From assembly GCA_027297485.1 (NCBI GenBank), contig JAPUHZ010000339.1, positions 1-5,125 on the forward strand: DNA of 5,125 bases, in the 5' to 3' direction. The translations under genes were made by a program, and so were the position numbers. The stretch is from Deltaproteobacteria bacterium (GTDB lineage Bacteria > Desulfobacterota_B > Binatia > UBA9968). Of the stretch, positions 1 to 4,197 are shown piece after piece. Below the pieces are notes generated by a model. The model made no database searches, had not been told where the DNA came from, and saw only the letters and a list, made by a program, of their open reading frames with translations. Positions within the stretch are counted from its first letter, which is position 1; every line of letters begins with the position of its first letter.

Positions 1-638
1 CCGGCCCAGATGAATTCGCCAATTTGGCAGGCAATCTAGGTATCAGCAACGACATGACCGTCGTCATATACGACGCACCCGCTCAGCTGATGGGAATGGT
101 TGCTTGGGCGTTCCTCTACTACGGCCACTTGGACGTGCGTATACTGGACGGCGGCCTCGCGAAGTGGTCCCACGAACACCGGCAAGTCTCGACCCAAGTA
201 GTAGACTATCCACATGCCATTTTTGTTCCCAAACCGCATGAGACGCTCTACTGCTCACTGAATCAGGCAATATCTGCTGTAGGCCAGCCGAAGACCGTCT
301 TCTGGGACACGCGCAGCTTGGAGGAATTCGAAGGGACTTCGGCCGGGTATGGAGCACCGGTTCGGCTGGGCAGGATTCCAGGCGCGGCCCATCTCGACTG
401 GAGCGAACTGTTCGACCAGGATACGAAGACGCTCAAGCCAGCAAAGGAGCTACATGTTCTCCTCGCGTCGCGGGGCATCACCGCTGACTATGAGATCGAC
501 ACTTATTGACACGGTGGTGCGCGGGCGGCGCTCGCGACGATCGTGCTCAAGATTCTCGGCTACGAAAAAGCGCAGACCTATGTTGGGTCTTACGCCCAAT
601 GGGCCAGGCAGGAAGATACGTCGGTGGAGTCTGGGTAG
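1..638 (+). CDS. Rhodanese-type sulfurtransferase with in-frame UGA (selenocysteine) at the catalytic position; 5' partial
   Basis: Tandem-rhodanese thiosulfate/3-mercaptopyruvate sulfurtransferase family; such enzymes move sulfane sulfur to a thiophilic acceptor through a persulfide on one catalytic cysteine in the C-terminal domain. The frame is open from base 3, so the gene begins left of the window; a TTG at 24 is not a convincing start because family-like sequence (PDEFANLAGNLGIS) runs through it. Residues 1-60 (numbered from base 3) are the end of the non-catalytic N-terminal domain (VVIYDA, LDGGLAKW). From about residue 97 the C-terminal domain shows FWDTRSLEEFEG, GRIPGAAHLDW, then TY-[TGA]-HGGARAA, matching the C-X4-R active-site loop, and finally GYEKAQTYVGSYAQW. 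TGA (residue 169) replaces the catalytic Cys. The 42 codons after it encode the expected rest of the domain. The only other Cys visible (residue 84) lies between the domains. I read it as a selenoprotein; a nonsense mutation or base-call error is the alternative. Confidence 0.82.
507..509 (+). other. TGA probably read as selenocysteine (active-site nucleophile)
   Basis: The TGA follows codons for D-T-Y and precedes H-G-G-A-R-A-A, so it occupies the first position of the rhodanese active-site loop (C-X4-R, usually TYC-X-X-G-X-R-A). The frame continues for 42 codons with family-specific conservation and ends at TAG 636-638. A random nonsense mutation would have to hit precisely the nucleophile codon, one step from TGC/TGT, without any frameshift or other decay. 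Recoding by SelB and tRNA-Sec is the simplest explanation; the sel genes are not in this window. Confidence 0.75.
510..545 (+). promoter_or_regulatory. Candidate bacterial SECIS stem-loop
   Basis: Directly after the TGA, CACG (510-513) can pair with CGTG (542-545). Above an asymmetric internal loop, 520-526 (CGCGGGC) pairs with 530-536 (GCGCTCGCG ends this arm), giving 7 bp with one G-U and apical loop GGC at 527-529. If the top C-G pair opens, the loop is CGGCG. The apical loop starts 16-17 nt after the UGA and has G in its first two positions. As I recall the published bacterial SECIS rules, the loop should lie about 16-37 nt from the UGA with such a G. E. coli fdhF also has CACG right after its UGA. 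The fold was done by hand, and GC-rich coding sequence gives many hairpins by chance. Confidence 0.55.
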
Positions 639-950
639 GCTTGGTAGAGTCGATCCCTACTATGAACGCGACTTTACAGTATTTCTTCCCGCATAGACTT
701 TACATTTCTGGCCTAACGGCAAGTCAGTATGTGAAACAGATCCCCTTATCTGTCTCAAGTGGGCATGGGCTCTACTTTTGGGCTAAGGAAACAGCTGGTC
801 GCCAAAAACCAGTCCATAGAAGAGTTTCCATCAATACGTCGAAGGGTGAAGCGACCGAAGTATTATCCCTCCTCTATTTCGTGGAGACATTTTCGAGACC
901 TTGAAGGCCTGGTCACATCAAAAAAGCCTTATAAGCACCTGAAATCTAAC
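639..950. other. Noncoding stretch between the rhodanese gene and the tRNA fragment
   Basis: No gene is supported here. Open frames crossing it (506-904 and 759-989, plus strand) lack a credible ribosome site and recognisable domains, and the second translates the tRNA fragment antisense. Two weak inverted repeats are present: GTAGG near 635-639 with CCTAC near 656-660, and AAGGC (904-908) with GCCTT (926-930). Neither is followed by a T-run, so I do not call a terminator. Confidence 0.6.
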
Positions 951-992
951 TGCCCCCGGCGAGATTCGAACTCACGGCCCCAGGATTAGGAA
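951..992 (-). tRNA. 3' half of a tRNA, probably tRNA-Arg(CCU); attachment-site remnant
   Basis: On the minus strand, 992 down to 951 reads as a tRNA 3' half: anticodon loop TTCCTAA (992-986, anticodon CCT at 990-988), 3' anticodon-stem strand TCCTG, a short variable region, T-stem GTGAG / CTCGC closing loop TTCGAAT, acceptor strand CGGGGGC (958-952) and discriminator A (951). No CCA is encoded. The 5' half is missing: bases 993-997 do not pair with the anticodon stem and no GCCCCCG acceptor strand follows. A lone 3' half beside an integrase operon is the typical attL/attR of a tRNA-targeting element. The Arg identity rests on the anticodon loop only. Confidence 0.85.
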
Positions 993-1005
993 TTAGGTGC
1001 GCATA

Positions 1006-1140
1006 CTTCCAATGTCTTCCATTAGTTACCAATAGTTACATAAATCAAGCACTTTCCCCCAAATCTGTAACCAACCGCAGCTAACCGCAGTCGTAGGGAT
1101 GGCGGGATCGTGGCGGCATCGGCTATACATTAAATATACA
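1006..1140. repeat. Five pairs of helically phased short direct repeats (candidate integrase/Xis arm sites)
   Basis: Each pair is spaced about one helical turn: CTTCCA at 1006 and 1016 (10 bp); TAGTTAC at 1023 and 1033 (10 bp); CYAACCGCAG as a 10-bp tandem at 1071-1080 and 1081-1090; TGGCGGSATCG as an 11-bp tandem at 1100-1110 and 1111-1121; TATACA at 1124 and 1135 (11 bp). The array fills the space between the attachment core and the integrase promoter, where arm-type sites for tyrosine integrases and excisionases usually lie. Binding roles are inferred; the repeats themselves are seen directly. Confidence 0.65.
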
Positions 1141-1158
1141 AATAATTCTCCTTTTCCC

Positions 1159-1187
1159 TTGACATTACCCTCTTGAAAATATACATC
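1159..1187 (+). promoter_or_regulatory. Candidate sigma70-type promoter of the HTH-integrase operon
   Basis: A perfect -35 hexamer TTGACA lies at 1159-1164. At 17 bp spacing the -10 is TACATC (1182-1187), a weak match in an AT-rich stretch. TATACA (1180-1185) would be a better hexamer but at only 15 bp spacing. Either places the transcription start within a few bases of the ATG at 1196. Confidence 0.45.
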
Positions 1188-1195
1188 AAGTATAT
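1179..1195. promoter_or_regulatory. Inverted repeat overlapping the -10 region, possible operator
   Basis: ATATAC (1179-1184) and GTATAT (1190-1195) form a perfect 6-bp inverted repeat separated by ATCAA. It covers the predicted -10 and start point. The half-site TATACA also occurs at 1124 and 1135. A dimeric repressor, possibly the HTH protein encoded immediately downstream, could bind here for autoregulation. This is inferred from position and symmetry. Confidence 0.5.
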
Positions 1196-1378
1196 ATGGA
1201 AGGGGCAGGATTAAGACGGTTGAGAAAGCGGTTAGGGATGACCCAGGCCGAACTCGCCAAGGCCATCGGGATGCAGACAAACTCCGTAGCTCGCATGGAA
1301 CGAGATGAGAGTCCTATCCTGAAGCACACCGAGCTATCGGTCAAATATCTGTTACTCACAAGAAAGGGAGGAAAATAA
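1196..1378 (+). CDS. Small Cro/CI (XRE)-type helix-turn-helix regulator, 60 aa
   Basis: A 60-residue protein that is almost entirely one XRE-type DNA-binding domain. Residues 5-45 run GLRRLRKRLGMTQAELAKAI, then GMQTNSVARMERDE, the usual helix-turn-helix with the MTQAELA first helix and the recognition helix around NSVARME. It has no dimerisation or cleavage domain, so it resembles a minimal Cro-like regulator. The ATG at 1196 has no Shine-Dalgarno sequence and lies right after the promoter, so the message may be leaderless; no in-frame alternative start lies just upstream. The stop (1376-1378) is one base before the integrase ATG, and the integrase ribosome site lies in this gene's last codons, so the two are surely co-transcribed. 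It probably controls integrase expression and may act through the inverted repeat at 1179-1195. Confidence 0.85.
   Translation: MEGAGLRRLRKRLGMTQAELAKAIGMQTNSVARMERDESPILKHTELSVKYLLLTRKGGK
1366..1371 (+). promoter_or_regulatory. Ribosome binding site of the integrase
   Basis: GGGAGG lies 8 nt before the ATG at 1380, within the final codons of the HTH gene. It fixes the integrase start and implies translational coupling to the upstream gene. Confidence 0.8.
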
Positions 1379-1379
1379 G

Positions 1380-2501
1380 ATGGCAATAAATAAAGTTGAC
1401 TCAGGTCATTTCATGGTCGACTTCCGCGATCAGTCGAGGAAGAGACTGCAGAGGACCTTCAAGACTCACCGCGATGCGGTAGCGTTTGAGAAGACGGTCC
1501 TTGCCCAGGTTGAGAAGCGCGAATACATCAAGCCCTCTGACAAGACGGTGAGGGAGCTGGCCGATGAGTGGTACCAGAAGAAAGTCGAGAGTAAGACCAA
1601 CAACCGCCCAAGTTACCGCCGAGCCAGCCTGATCCAGTGGAGAAACCACGTGACACGATTCATCAAGCCCGAGCTGGGATCCATCAGGGTGGACGGTGTA
1701 ACGGTCAGCGCAATCGAGAAGGCAGCTTCGGCCTGGGCCGAGAACGTATCCCCAGCGACGGCCAACAAGATGCTCACCACACTCACCGCGATCTTTGCGA
1801 TGGCCAAACGCTACGACTTGAGGCGGGACAACCCGAGCCAGGATGCCGAGCGGTTGAAGGTTGCCACAGAGGAAGAGTCCACCCTCGAGATCGATGACGA
1901 TGCCGTGTACAGCCAGGGCGAGATAAGGACGTTGATCGAGTCGACCAAGCAGGGGAGCCGGGAGAGAGCGTTGGTGATGATCCTCGCACTGACGGGAGTC
2001 AGGATCGGTGAGCTGCTCGCGCTGGATTGGTCCGCGGTGGATCTCAAGGCACCCGCACTCCATGTCCGGTTGAATCTCGCCGACTCCAATGCGGGAGAGG
2101 ATCCGCTGTTCCAGCCAACCAAGACCAAGAGCAGCAAGAGGAAGATCCCGCTCCCCGAGGAGCTGGTAAAGGAACTCATGGCGTGGAAGTTAAACGGCCC
2201 GAACAGCGAGAGGCATCTGGTGTTCGCCACCAAGGAGGGCAAACCGTACCACCGCAGGGGGATGGGCAAAGTCCTTGACCGCATCATTAAGAAGGCCAAA
2301 GTGAAACGCTTGACCGCCCACGGGTTCCGCCATACGTTTGCAAGTCTACTTTTGCAGAGCAGGGTGGCGATCACCGAGGTATCGCACTTGCTAGGCCACA
2401 AAGATAGCTCGATCACACTCCGTGTCTATGCCCACTTTGTGAGAGAGGAAACTGGCGCGGTTCAGAATCTGGCAGCGAGCATATTGGGTTCAGGGGTGTA
2501 G
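1380..2501 (+). CDS. int: Tyrosine recombinase / site-specific integrase, full length, 373 aa
   Basis: Catalyses strand exchange between attP and attB through a 3'-phosphotyrosine intermediate. Three parts are visible: an N-terminal arm-binding-like segment (about residues 1-50, beginning with HFMVDFRDQSRKRLQRTFKT), a SAM-like core-binding domain (about 55-155) and the catalytic domain (about 180-365). All active-site residues can be placed: Arg208 in LTGVRIGELLALDW, Lys248 or Lys250 in the TKTKSSKRKIPL hairpin, His314 and Arg317 in HGFRHTF, His340 in LLGHKDSSIT and Tyr350 in RVYAHF. Length and organisation are normal for phage/ICE integrases, with no sign of decay. It starts at ATG 1380 behind GGGAGG and is one base after the HTH gene. 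With the tRNA 3' fragment about 390 bp upstream it is the obvious recombinase for insertion of this element. Lysine is mostly AAG, unlike the AT-rich small ORFs that follow. Confidence 0.97.
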   Translation: MAINKVDSGHFMVDFRDQSRKRLQRTFKTHRDAVAFEKTVLAQVEKREYIKPSDKTVRELADEWYQKKVESKTNNRPSYRRASLIQWRNHVTRFIKPELGSIRVDGVTVSAIEKAASAWAENVSPATANKMLTTLTAIFAMAKRYDLRRDNPSQDAERLKVATEEESTLEIDDDAVYSQGEIRTLIESTKQGSRERALVMILALTGVRIGELLALDWSAVDLKAPALHVRLNLADSNAGEDPLFQPTKTKSSKRKIPLPEELVKELMAWKLNGPNSERHLVFATKEGKPYHRRGMGKVLDRIIKKAKVKRLTAHGFRHTFASLLLQSRVAITEVSHLLGHKDSSITLRVYAHFVREETGAVQNLAASILGSGV

Positions 2502-2503
2502 CC

Positions 2504-2608
2504 ATGTTTACCACCGTTACTAAGTCTAAATGGAATATATACCATCCAGTATGCAGGGATGAATGGGAGAAGCGTGGTTTTAATGGTACACCGTTTGAGT
2601 CTGCATAG
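2504..2608 (+). CDS. Hypothetical small protein, 34 aa, coupled to the integrase
   Basis: ATG 2504 lies 2 nt after the integrase stop (2499-2501), with AGGGGT at 2492-2497 as a plausible ribosome site within the integrase end. The product begins MFTTVTKSKWNIYHPVCRDE and ends at TAG 2606-2608. It contains several aromatic residues (two Trp, one Tyr, three Phe), one Cys and mixed charge. I do not recognise a family. Tight spacing on both sides and an excellent ribosome site for the next ORF directly after its stop support a genuine operon member. Because it is so short, chance cannot be excluded; it may alternatively serve as a translated spacer between the integrase and the basic ORF. Confidence 0.5.
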   Translation: MFTTVTKSKWNIYHPVCRDEWEKRGFNGTPFESA

Positions 2609-2609
2609 A

Positions 2610-2617
2610 AAGGAGGT
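2610..2617 (+). promoter_or_regulatory. Near-perfect Shine-Dalgarno sequence for the 40-aa ORF
   Basis: AAGGAGGT at 2610-2617, 3 nt before ATG 2621, is the strongest anti-16S match seen in the window. It is the main evidence that this very small reading frame is translated. Confidence 0.75.
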
Positions 2618-2620
2618 AGC

Positions 2621-2743
2621 ATGGCAAAACAGAACGCTCGTAAGAATAAATTGAAGCGTAAACTACAGAAACGGCGCAAAAGTATTAAAGCATATTTTAA
2701 AGATAAAAAAGAAAATGATGGGCACACCCATAGTTCACACTGA
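2621..2743 (+). CDS. Small, strongly basic hypothetical protein, 40 aa
   Basis: A 40-residue protein starting MAKQNARKNKLKRKLQKRRK and ending in a His/Ser-rich tail (HTHSSH). Eleven Lys and four Arg against three acidic residues make it highly basic, and the first 27 residues could form one cationic helix. Such proteins may bind nucleic acid or ribosomes, but no family is recognised. It begins 12 nt after the previous ORF, behind a near-consensus ribosome site, and stops at TGA 2741-2743 just before an intrinsic terminator, so it closes the operon. Nine of its eleven Lys codons are AAA, whereas the integrase prefers AAG, pointing to a different origin or expression constraint. High translation is likely given the ribosome site. 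Function unknown. Confidence 0.6.
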   Translation: MAKQNARKNKLKRKLQKRRKSIKAYFKDKKENDGHTHSSH

Positions 2744-2749
2744 AACGGG

Positions 2750-2778
2750 GGGCATGGTCAGAACGATCATGCCCTTTT
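2750..2778 (+). terminator. Intrinsic terminator of the HTH-integrase operon
   Basis: GGGCATGGTC (2750-2759) pairs with GATCATGCCC (2765-2774) in a 10-bp stem with one G-U pair and loop AGAAC, followed by TTTT and then CGTTT. It starts 7 nt after the stop of the 40-aa ORF. Its 3' arm overlaps the last codons of the converging minus-strand gene (stop at 2767-2769), so on the minus strand it forms within that gene's end and has only a poor T-run. Confidence 0.8.
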
Positions 2779-3063
2779 CGTTTGATGATTTTCGAGGTAG
2801 CTCTCCACCGAGCGGCGATCAAATAAAACATACCTTCCTGGTCTCGTCGTCTTGATGTCACCAGCTCTACCTCGGTCTTCAAACCAGCGCCGTGGGATCC
2901 CGTAAAGGTTGGACAGCTCCTCGGCCTTCAACCAATCCTTCATGGGCTTAACGTCCCCGTTCGGGAGTGCCGCCTTTACTGCCTCCTGCACTATGGCGCG
3001 TAGTTCGCCAACCGATAGGGTCACCATCAATCGATCTGCGCTCTCTGTCTCTTTACCGGCCAC
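2767..3063 (-). CDS. Excisionase-like helix-turn-helix protein (HTH_17/MerR-like fold), 98 aa
   Basis: Residues 44-94 (WLKAEELSNLYGIPRRWFED, then RGRAGDIKTTRPGRYVLFDRRSVESYLEN) show the winged HTH pattern of excisionase-family and HTH_17 proteins: a helix-turn-helix, a beta-wing around GRYVLFDR, and a closing helix starting at RSVESYL. The N-terminal 43 residues contain a predicted helix (SVGELRAIVQEAVKAAL) that could mediate self-association. The start is GTG at 3063 with a weak AGGG upstream; an ATG 12 codons inside is the alternative but has no ribosome site. It begins 3 nt after the stop of the 42-aa ORF and ends inside the terminator stem of the converging operon. Position near the integrase and fold suggest a recombination directionality factor (Xis) or a regulator; which one is not determined by sequence. 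Confidence 0.8.
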   Translation of the reverse strand: MAGKETESADRLMVTLSVGELRAIVQEAVKAALPNGDVKPMKDWLKAEELSNLYGIPRRWFEDRGRAGDIKTTRPGRYVLFDRRSVESYLENHQTKRA

Positions 3064-3066
3064 AAT

Positions 3067-3195
3067 TCACGCCCTGATACAGACCCCGGGGTCGTTCTGC
3101 TCAAATTGGCCTTTTATTTGCCCTTTAAAGCCTCGATCTCTTTTCCTACAACCTGACCTATACGCCCCAAAGAACACTTTTCCCGTGTCGCTCAT
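3067..3195 (-). CDS. Possible small protein, 42 aa, coupled to the excisionase-like gene
   Basis: ATG at 3195 (minus strand) opens a 42-codon frame starting MSDTGKVFFGAYRSGCRKRD and ending at TGA 3069-3067, only 3 nt before the GTG of the excisionase-like gene. The product is basic, with two Cys and several Gly and Phe residues; no family is recognised. Support comes from spacing that would allow translational coupling and from the otherwise unusual gap between neighbours. Against it, the upstream region (GAGCGTCATTTTT) offers no good Shine-Dalgarno site. The 52 nt between it and the stop of the HTH gene upstream include a short GGATC-GATCC hairpin (3221-3233). Confidence 0.35.
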   Translation of the reverse strand: MSDTGKVFFGAYRSGCRKRDRGFKGQIKGQFEQNDPGVCIRA

Positions 3196-3247
3196 AAAAA
3201 TGACGCTCTAATTTGCCCCAGGATCAACGATCCCACCACGGGACGGC

Positions 3248-3778
3248 CTACGCCTTACCCTCCACATCCTCATCCCAGCCTTCATCGCTACGGTCAGAGA
3301 TACTCGGGCGGTCCGGGTAGTTACTCCCTCGCCGGGAGGATACACGATCCGGGGTGGCCGGCTCTGCGTTCTCATTATCCAGCTCGGCTTCTGTGATGCC
3401 GTATGCCGCGGTCAAGCGTTTGGACAGCTTGGTTGCTCGGGCTTTACCCGCAAAAAGCCTACTCATCCCCCGGAGGCGTTTGATTGCTTCAACCCTTTGC
3501 TTACGGGGTCCTGGCGGGTGCTCACATTCAAGGTCGTCTTGGCTTGGCAAATATTCGTCGATGAGCTTGCCAATCTCCTCCGCGAGGAAAACCCGCCTAT
3601 AGAAACTCCCACCGAAAAACTGGTAGCGACATTGTAGGAGCCCGTCGTGGACCCAACGAAATACCGTTCGGGTGGAGACCCTGAACAAGCCCGCGACCTC
3701 TTGCACTGTGAAATAAAGGGAAGAGCCTGGGCTGAGCCGGCTGTCGGATTGGCTTGTGGGTTGTCTTTGGGGTGGCAT
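3248..3778 (-). CDS. HTH_17/MerR-like DNA-binding protein with long charged C-terminal region, 176 aa
   Basis: Residues 21-75 form an excisionase-type winged HTH: YFTVQEVAGLFRVSTRTVFR then WVHDGLLQCR, a wing around GGSFYRRVFLAEEI and a closing helix (GKLIDEYL). Residues 90-130 are rich in Lys/Arg and probably helical (KQRVEAIKRLRGMSRLFAGK). The final 40 residues are acidic, Ser/Asp/Arg-rich and probably disordered. Plain Xis proteins are usually well under 100 residues, so the C-terminal extension is unusual. The start is ATG 3778 behind AAAGGG, 2 nt after the stop of the 138-aa ORF, indicating a coupled pair. It could be a replication-module regulator, an origin-binding accessory factor for the RepA-like ATPase, or a transcription regulator of the leftward operon. 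DNA binding is well supported; the exact role is not. Confidence 0.82.
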   Translation of the reverse strand: MPPQRQPTSQSDSRLSPGSSLYFTVQEVAGLFRVSTRTVFRWVHDGLLQCRYQFFGGSFYRRVFLAEEIGKLIDEYLPSQDDLECEHPPGPRKQRVEAIKRLRGMSRLFAGKARATKLSKRLTAAYGITEAELDNENAEPATPDRVSSRRGSNYPDRPSISDRSDEGWDEDVEGKA

Positions 3779-3780
3779 AA

Positions 3781-4197
3781 CTATTCACCCTTTCTTGGGC
3801 TCGGGCTTGGTCCTGGTTCAGCCCTGGTCTTGGTTTGGCCTTGGTCATTTGCGGTCCCCCACTGGCTCTCCCATTGCCTTAATGCGCTCAAGTGGGTTGA
3901 CACTGCGTTCCGGTCCAGGTGGAGGCCAAGGCCCTCCCAGACCTGGAGGATTAGGCTAACCTCATCCGATTCGGTTTCTGTCTCCAAGGGGGCAACCAAG
4001 GGTTTAGATGCTCTATCCTGCCCCTCTGAGCCGTTGGGCTTCGGGTCTTTGCGTCCAACCATCTCTGTACCAGGATTCTGTTGGTCGCGGACTGCTTGAA
4101 TACTCTCACCCTCTACAACTCTTACGCTGTGGTTGAGAGGTGGAGTGCAGTTGGGTGCCTGAATTGGGGTTTTAGAATGAAGATCTCTTAGCTTCAC
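3781..4197 (-). CDS. Hypothetical protein, 138 aa, first gene of a coupled pair
   Basis: No family recognised. The start is GTG at 4197 with AAGGGA about 7 nt upstream, and the stop (3783-3781) lies 2 nt before the ATG of the 176-aa HTH protein, which argues for a real co-translated pair. Residues 1-75 and 114-138 are rich in Pro, Gly, Ser, Lys and Asp and look disordered. A short segment at about 76-112 (SDEVSLILQVWEGLGLHLDR, then NAVSTHLSALRQWE) has alternating hydrophobics typical of two helices and may be the functional core. No signal peptide, transmembrane segment or catalytic motif is seen. Its place between the RepA-like ATPase and an HTH protein suggests a role in replication or its control, but that is guilt by association. 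The true start could be internal (Met46), since the N-terminal part carries little signal. Confidence 0.55.
   Translation of the reverse strand: MKLRDLHSKTPIQAPNCTPPLNHSVRVVEGESIQAVRDQQNPGTEMVGRKDPKPNGSEGQDRASKPLVAPLETETESDEVSLILQVWEGLGLHLDRNAVSTHLSALRQWESQWGTANDQGQTKTRAEPGPSPSPRKGE

Noticed and set aside
24..509. Rhodanese gene as a 161-aa complete protein ending at TGA 509
   Set aside because: It would lack the active-site loop and the end of the domain. The frame continues with family conservation to 638, and family-like sequence also extends upstream of the TTG at 24.
507..638. Rhodanese as a decayed pseudogene through a nonsense mutation
   Set aside because: Possible but less likely: no frameshift or other lesion is seen, the TGA falls precisely on the nucleophile, and a SECIS-like fold follows. 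Not fully excluded without the genome's sel genes.
506..904. 132-codon plus-strand open frame
   Set aside because: It overlaps the rhodanese end in another frame, has no ribosome site and no recognisable domain after 638.
759..989. 76-codon plus-strand open frame
   Set aside because: Its C-terminus (RRDSNSRPQD) is the familiar artefact of translating a tRNA 3' end antisense.
1006..1140. Repeat cluster as a CRISPR array
   Set aside because: Repeats are 6-11 bp, of five different sequences, in pairs without spacers of regular length.
1401..2416. Long minus-strand open frames (201 and 220 codons) opposite the integrase
   Set aside because: They mirror a well-supported integrase with all catalytic residues, and their low-complexity translations show no domain.
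3221..3233. GGATC-AAC-GATCC hairpin as a terminator of the 176-aa HTH gene
   Set aside because: Only 5 bp and no T-run on the minus strand.
3647..4099. 150-codon plus-strand open frame opposite the 138-aa and 176-aa genes
   Set aside because: It crosses the junction of two coupled minus-strand genes, has no ribosome site and a repetitive translation.
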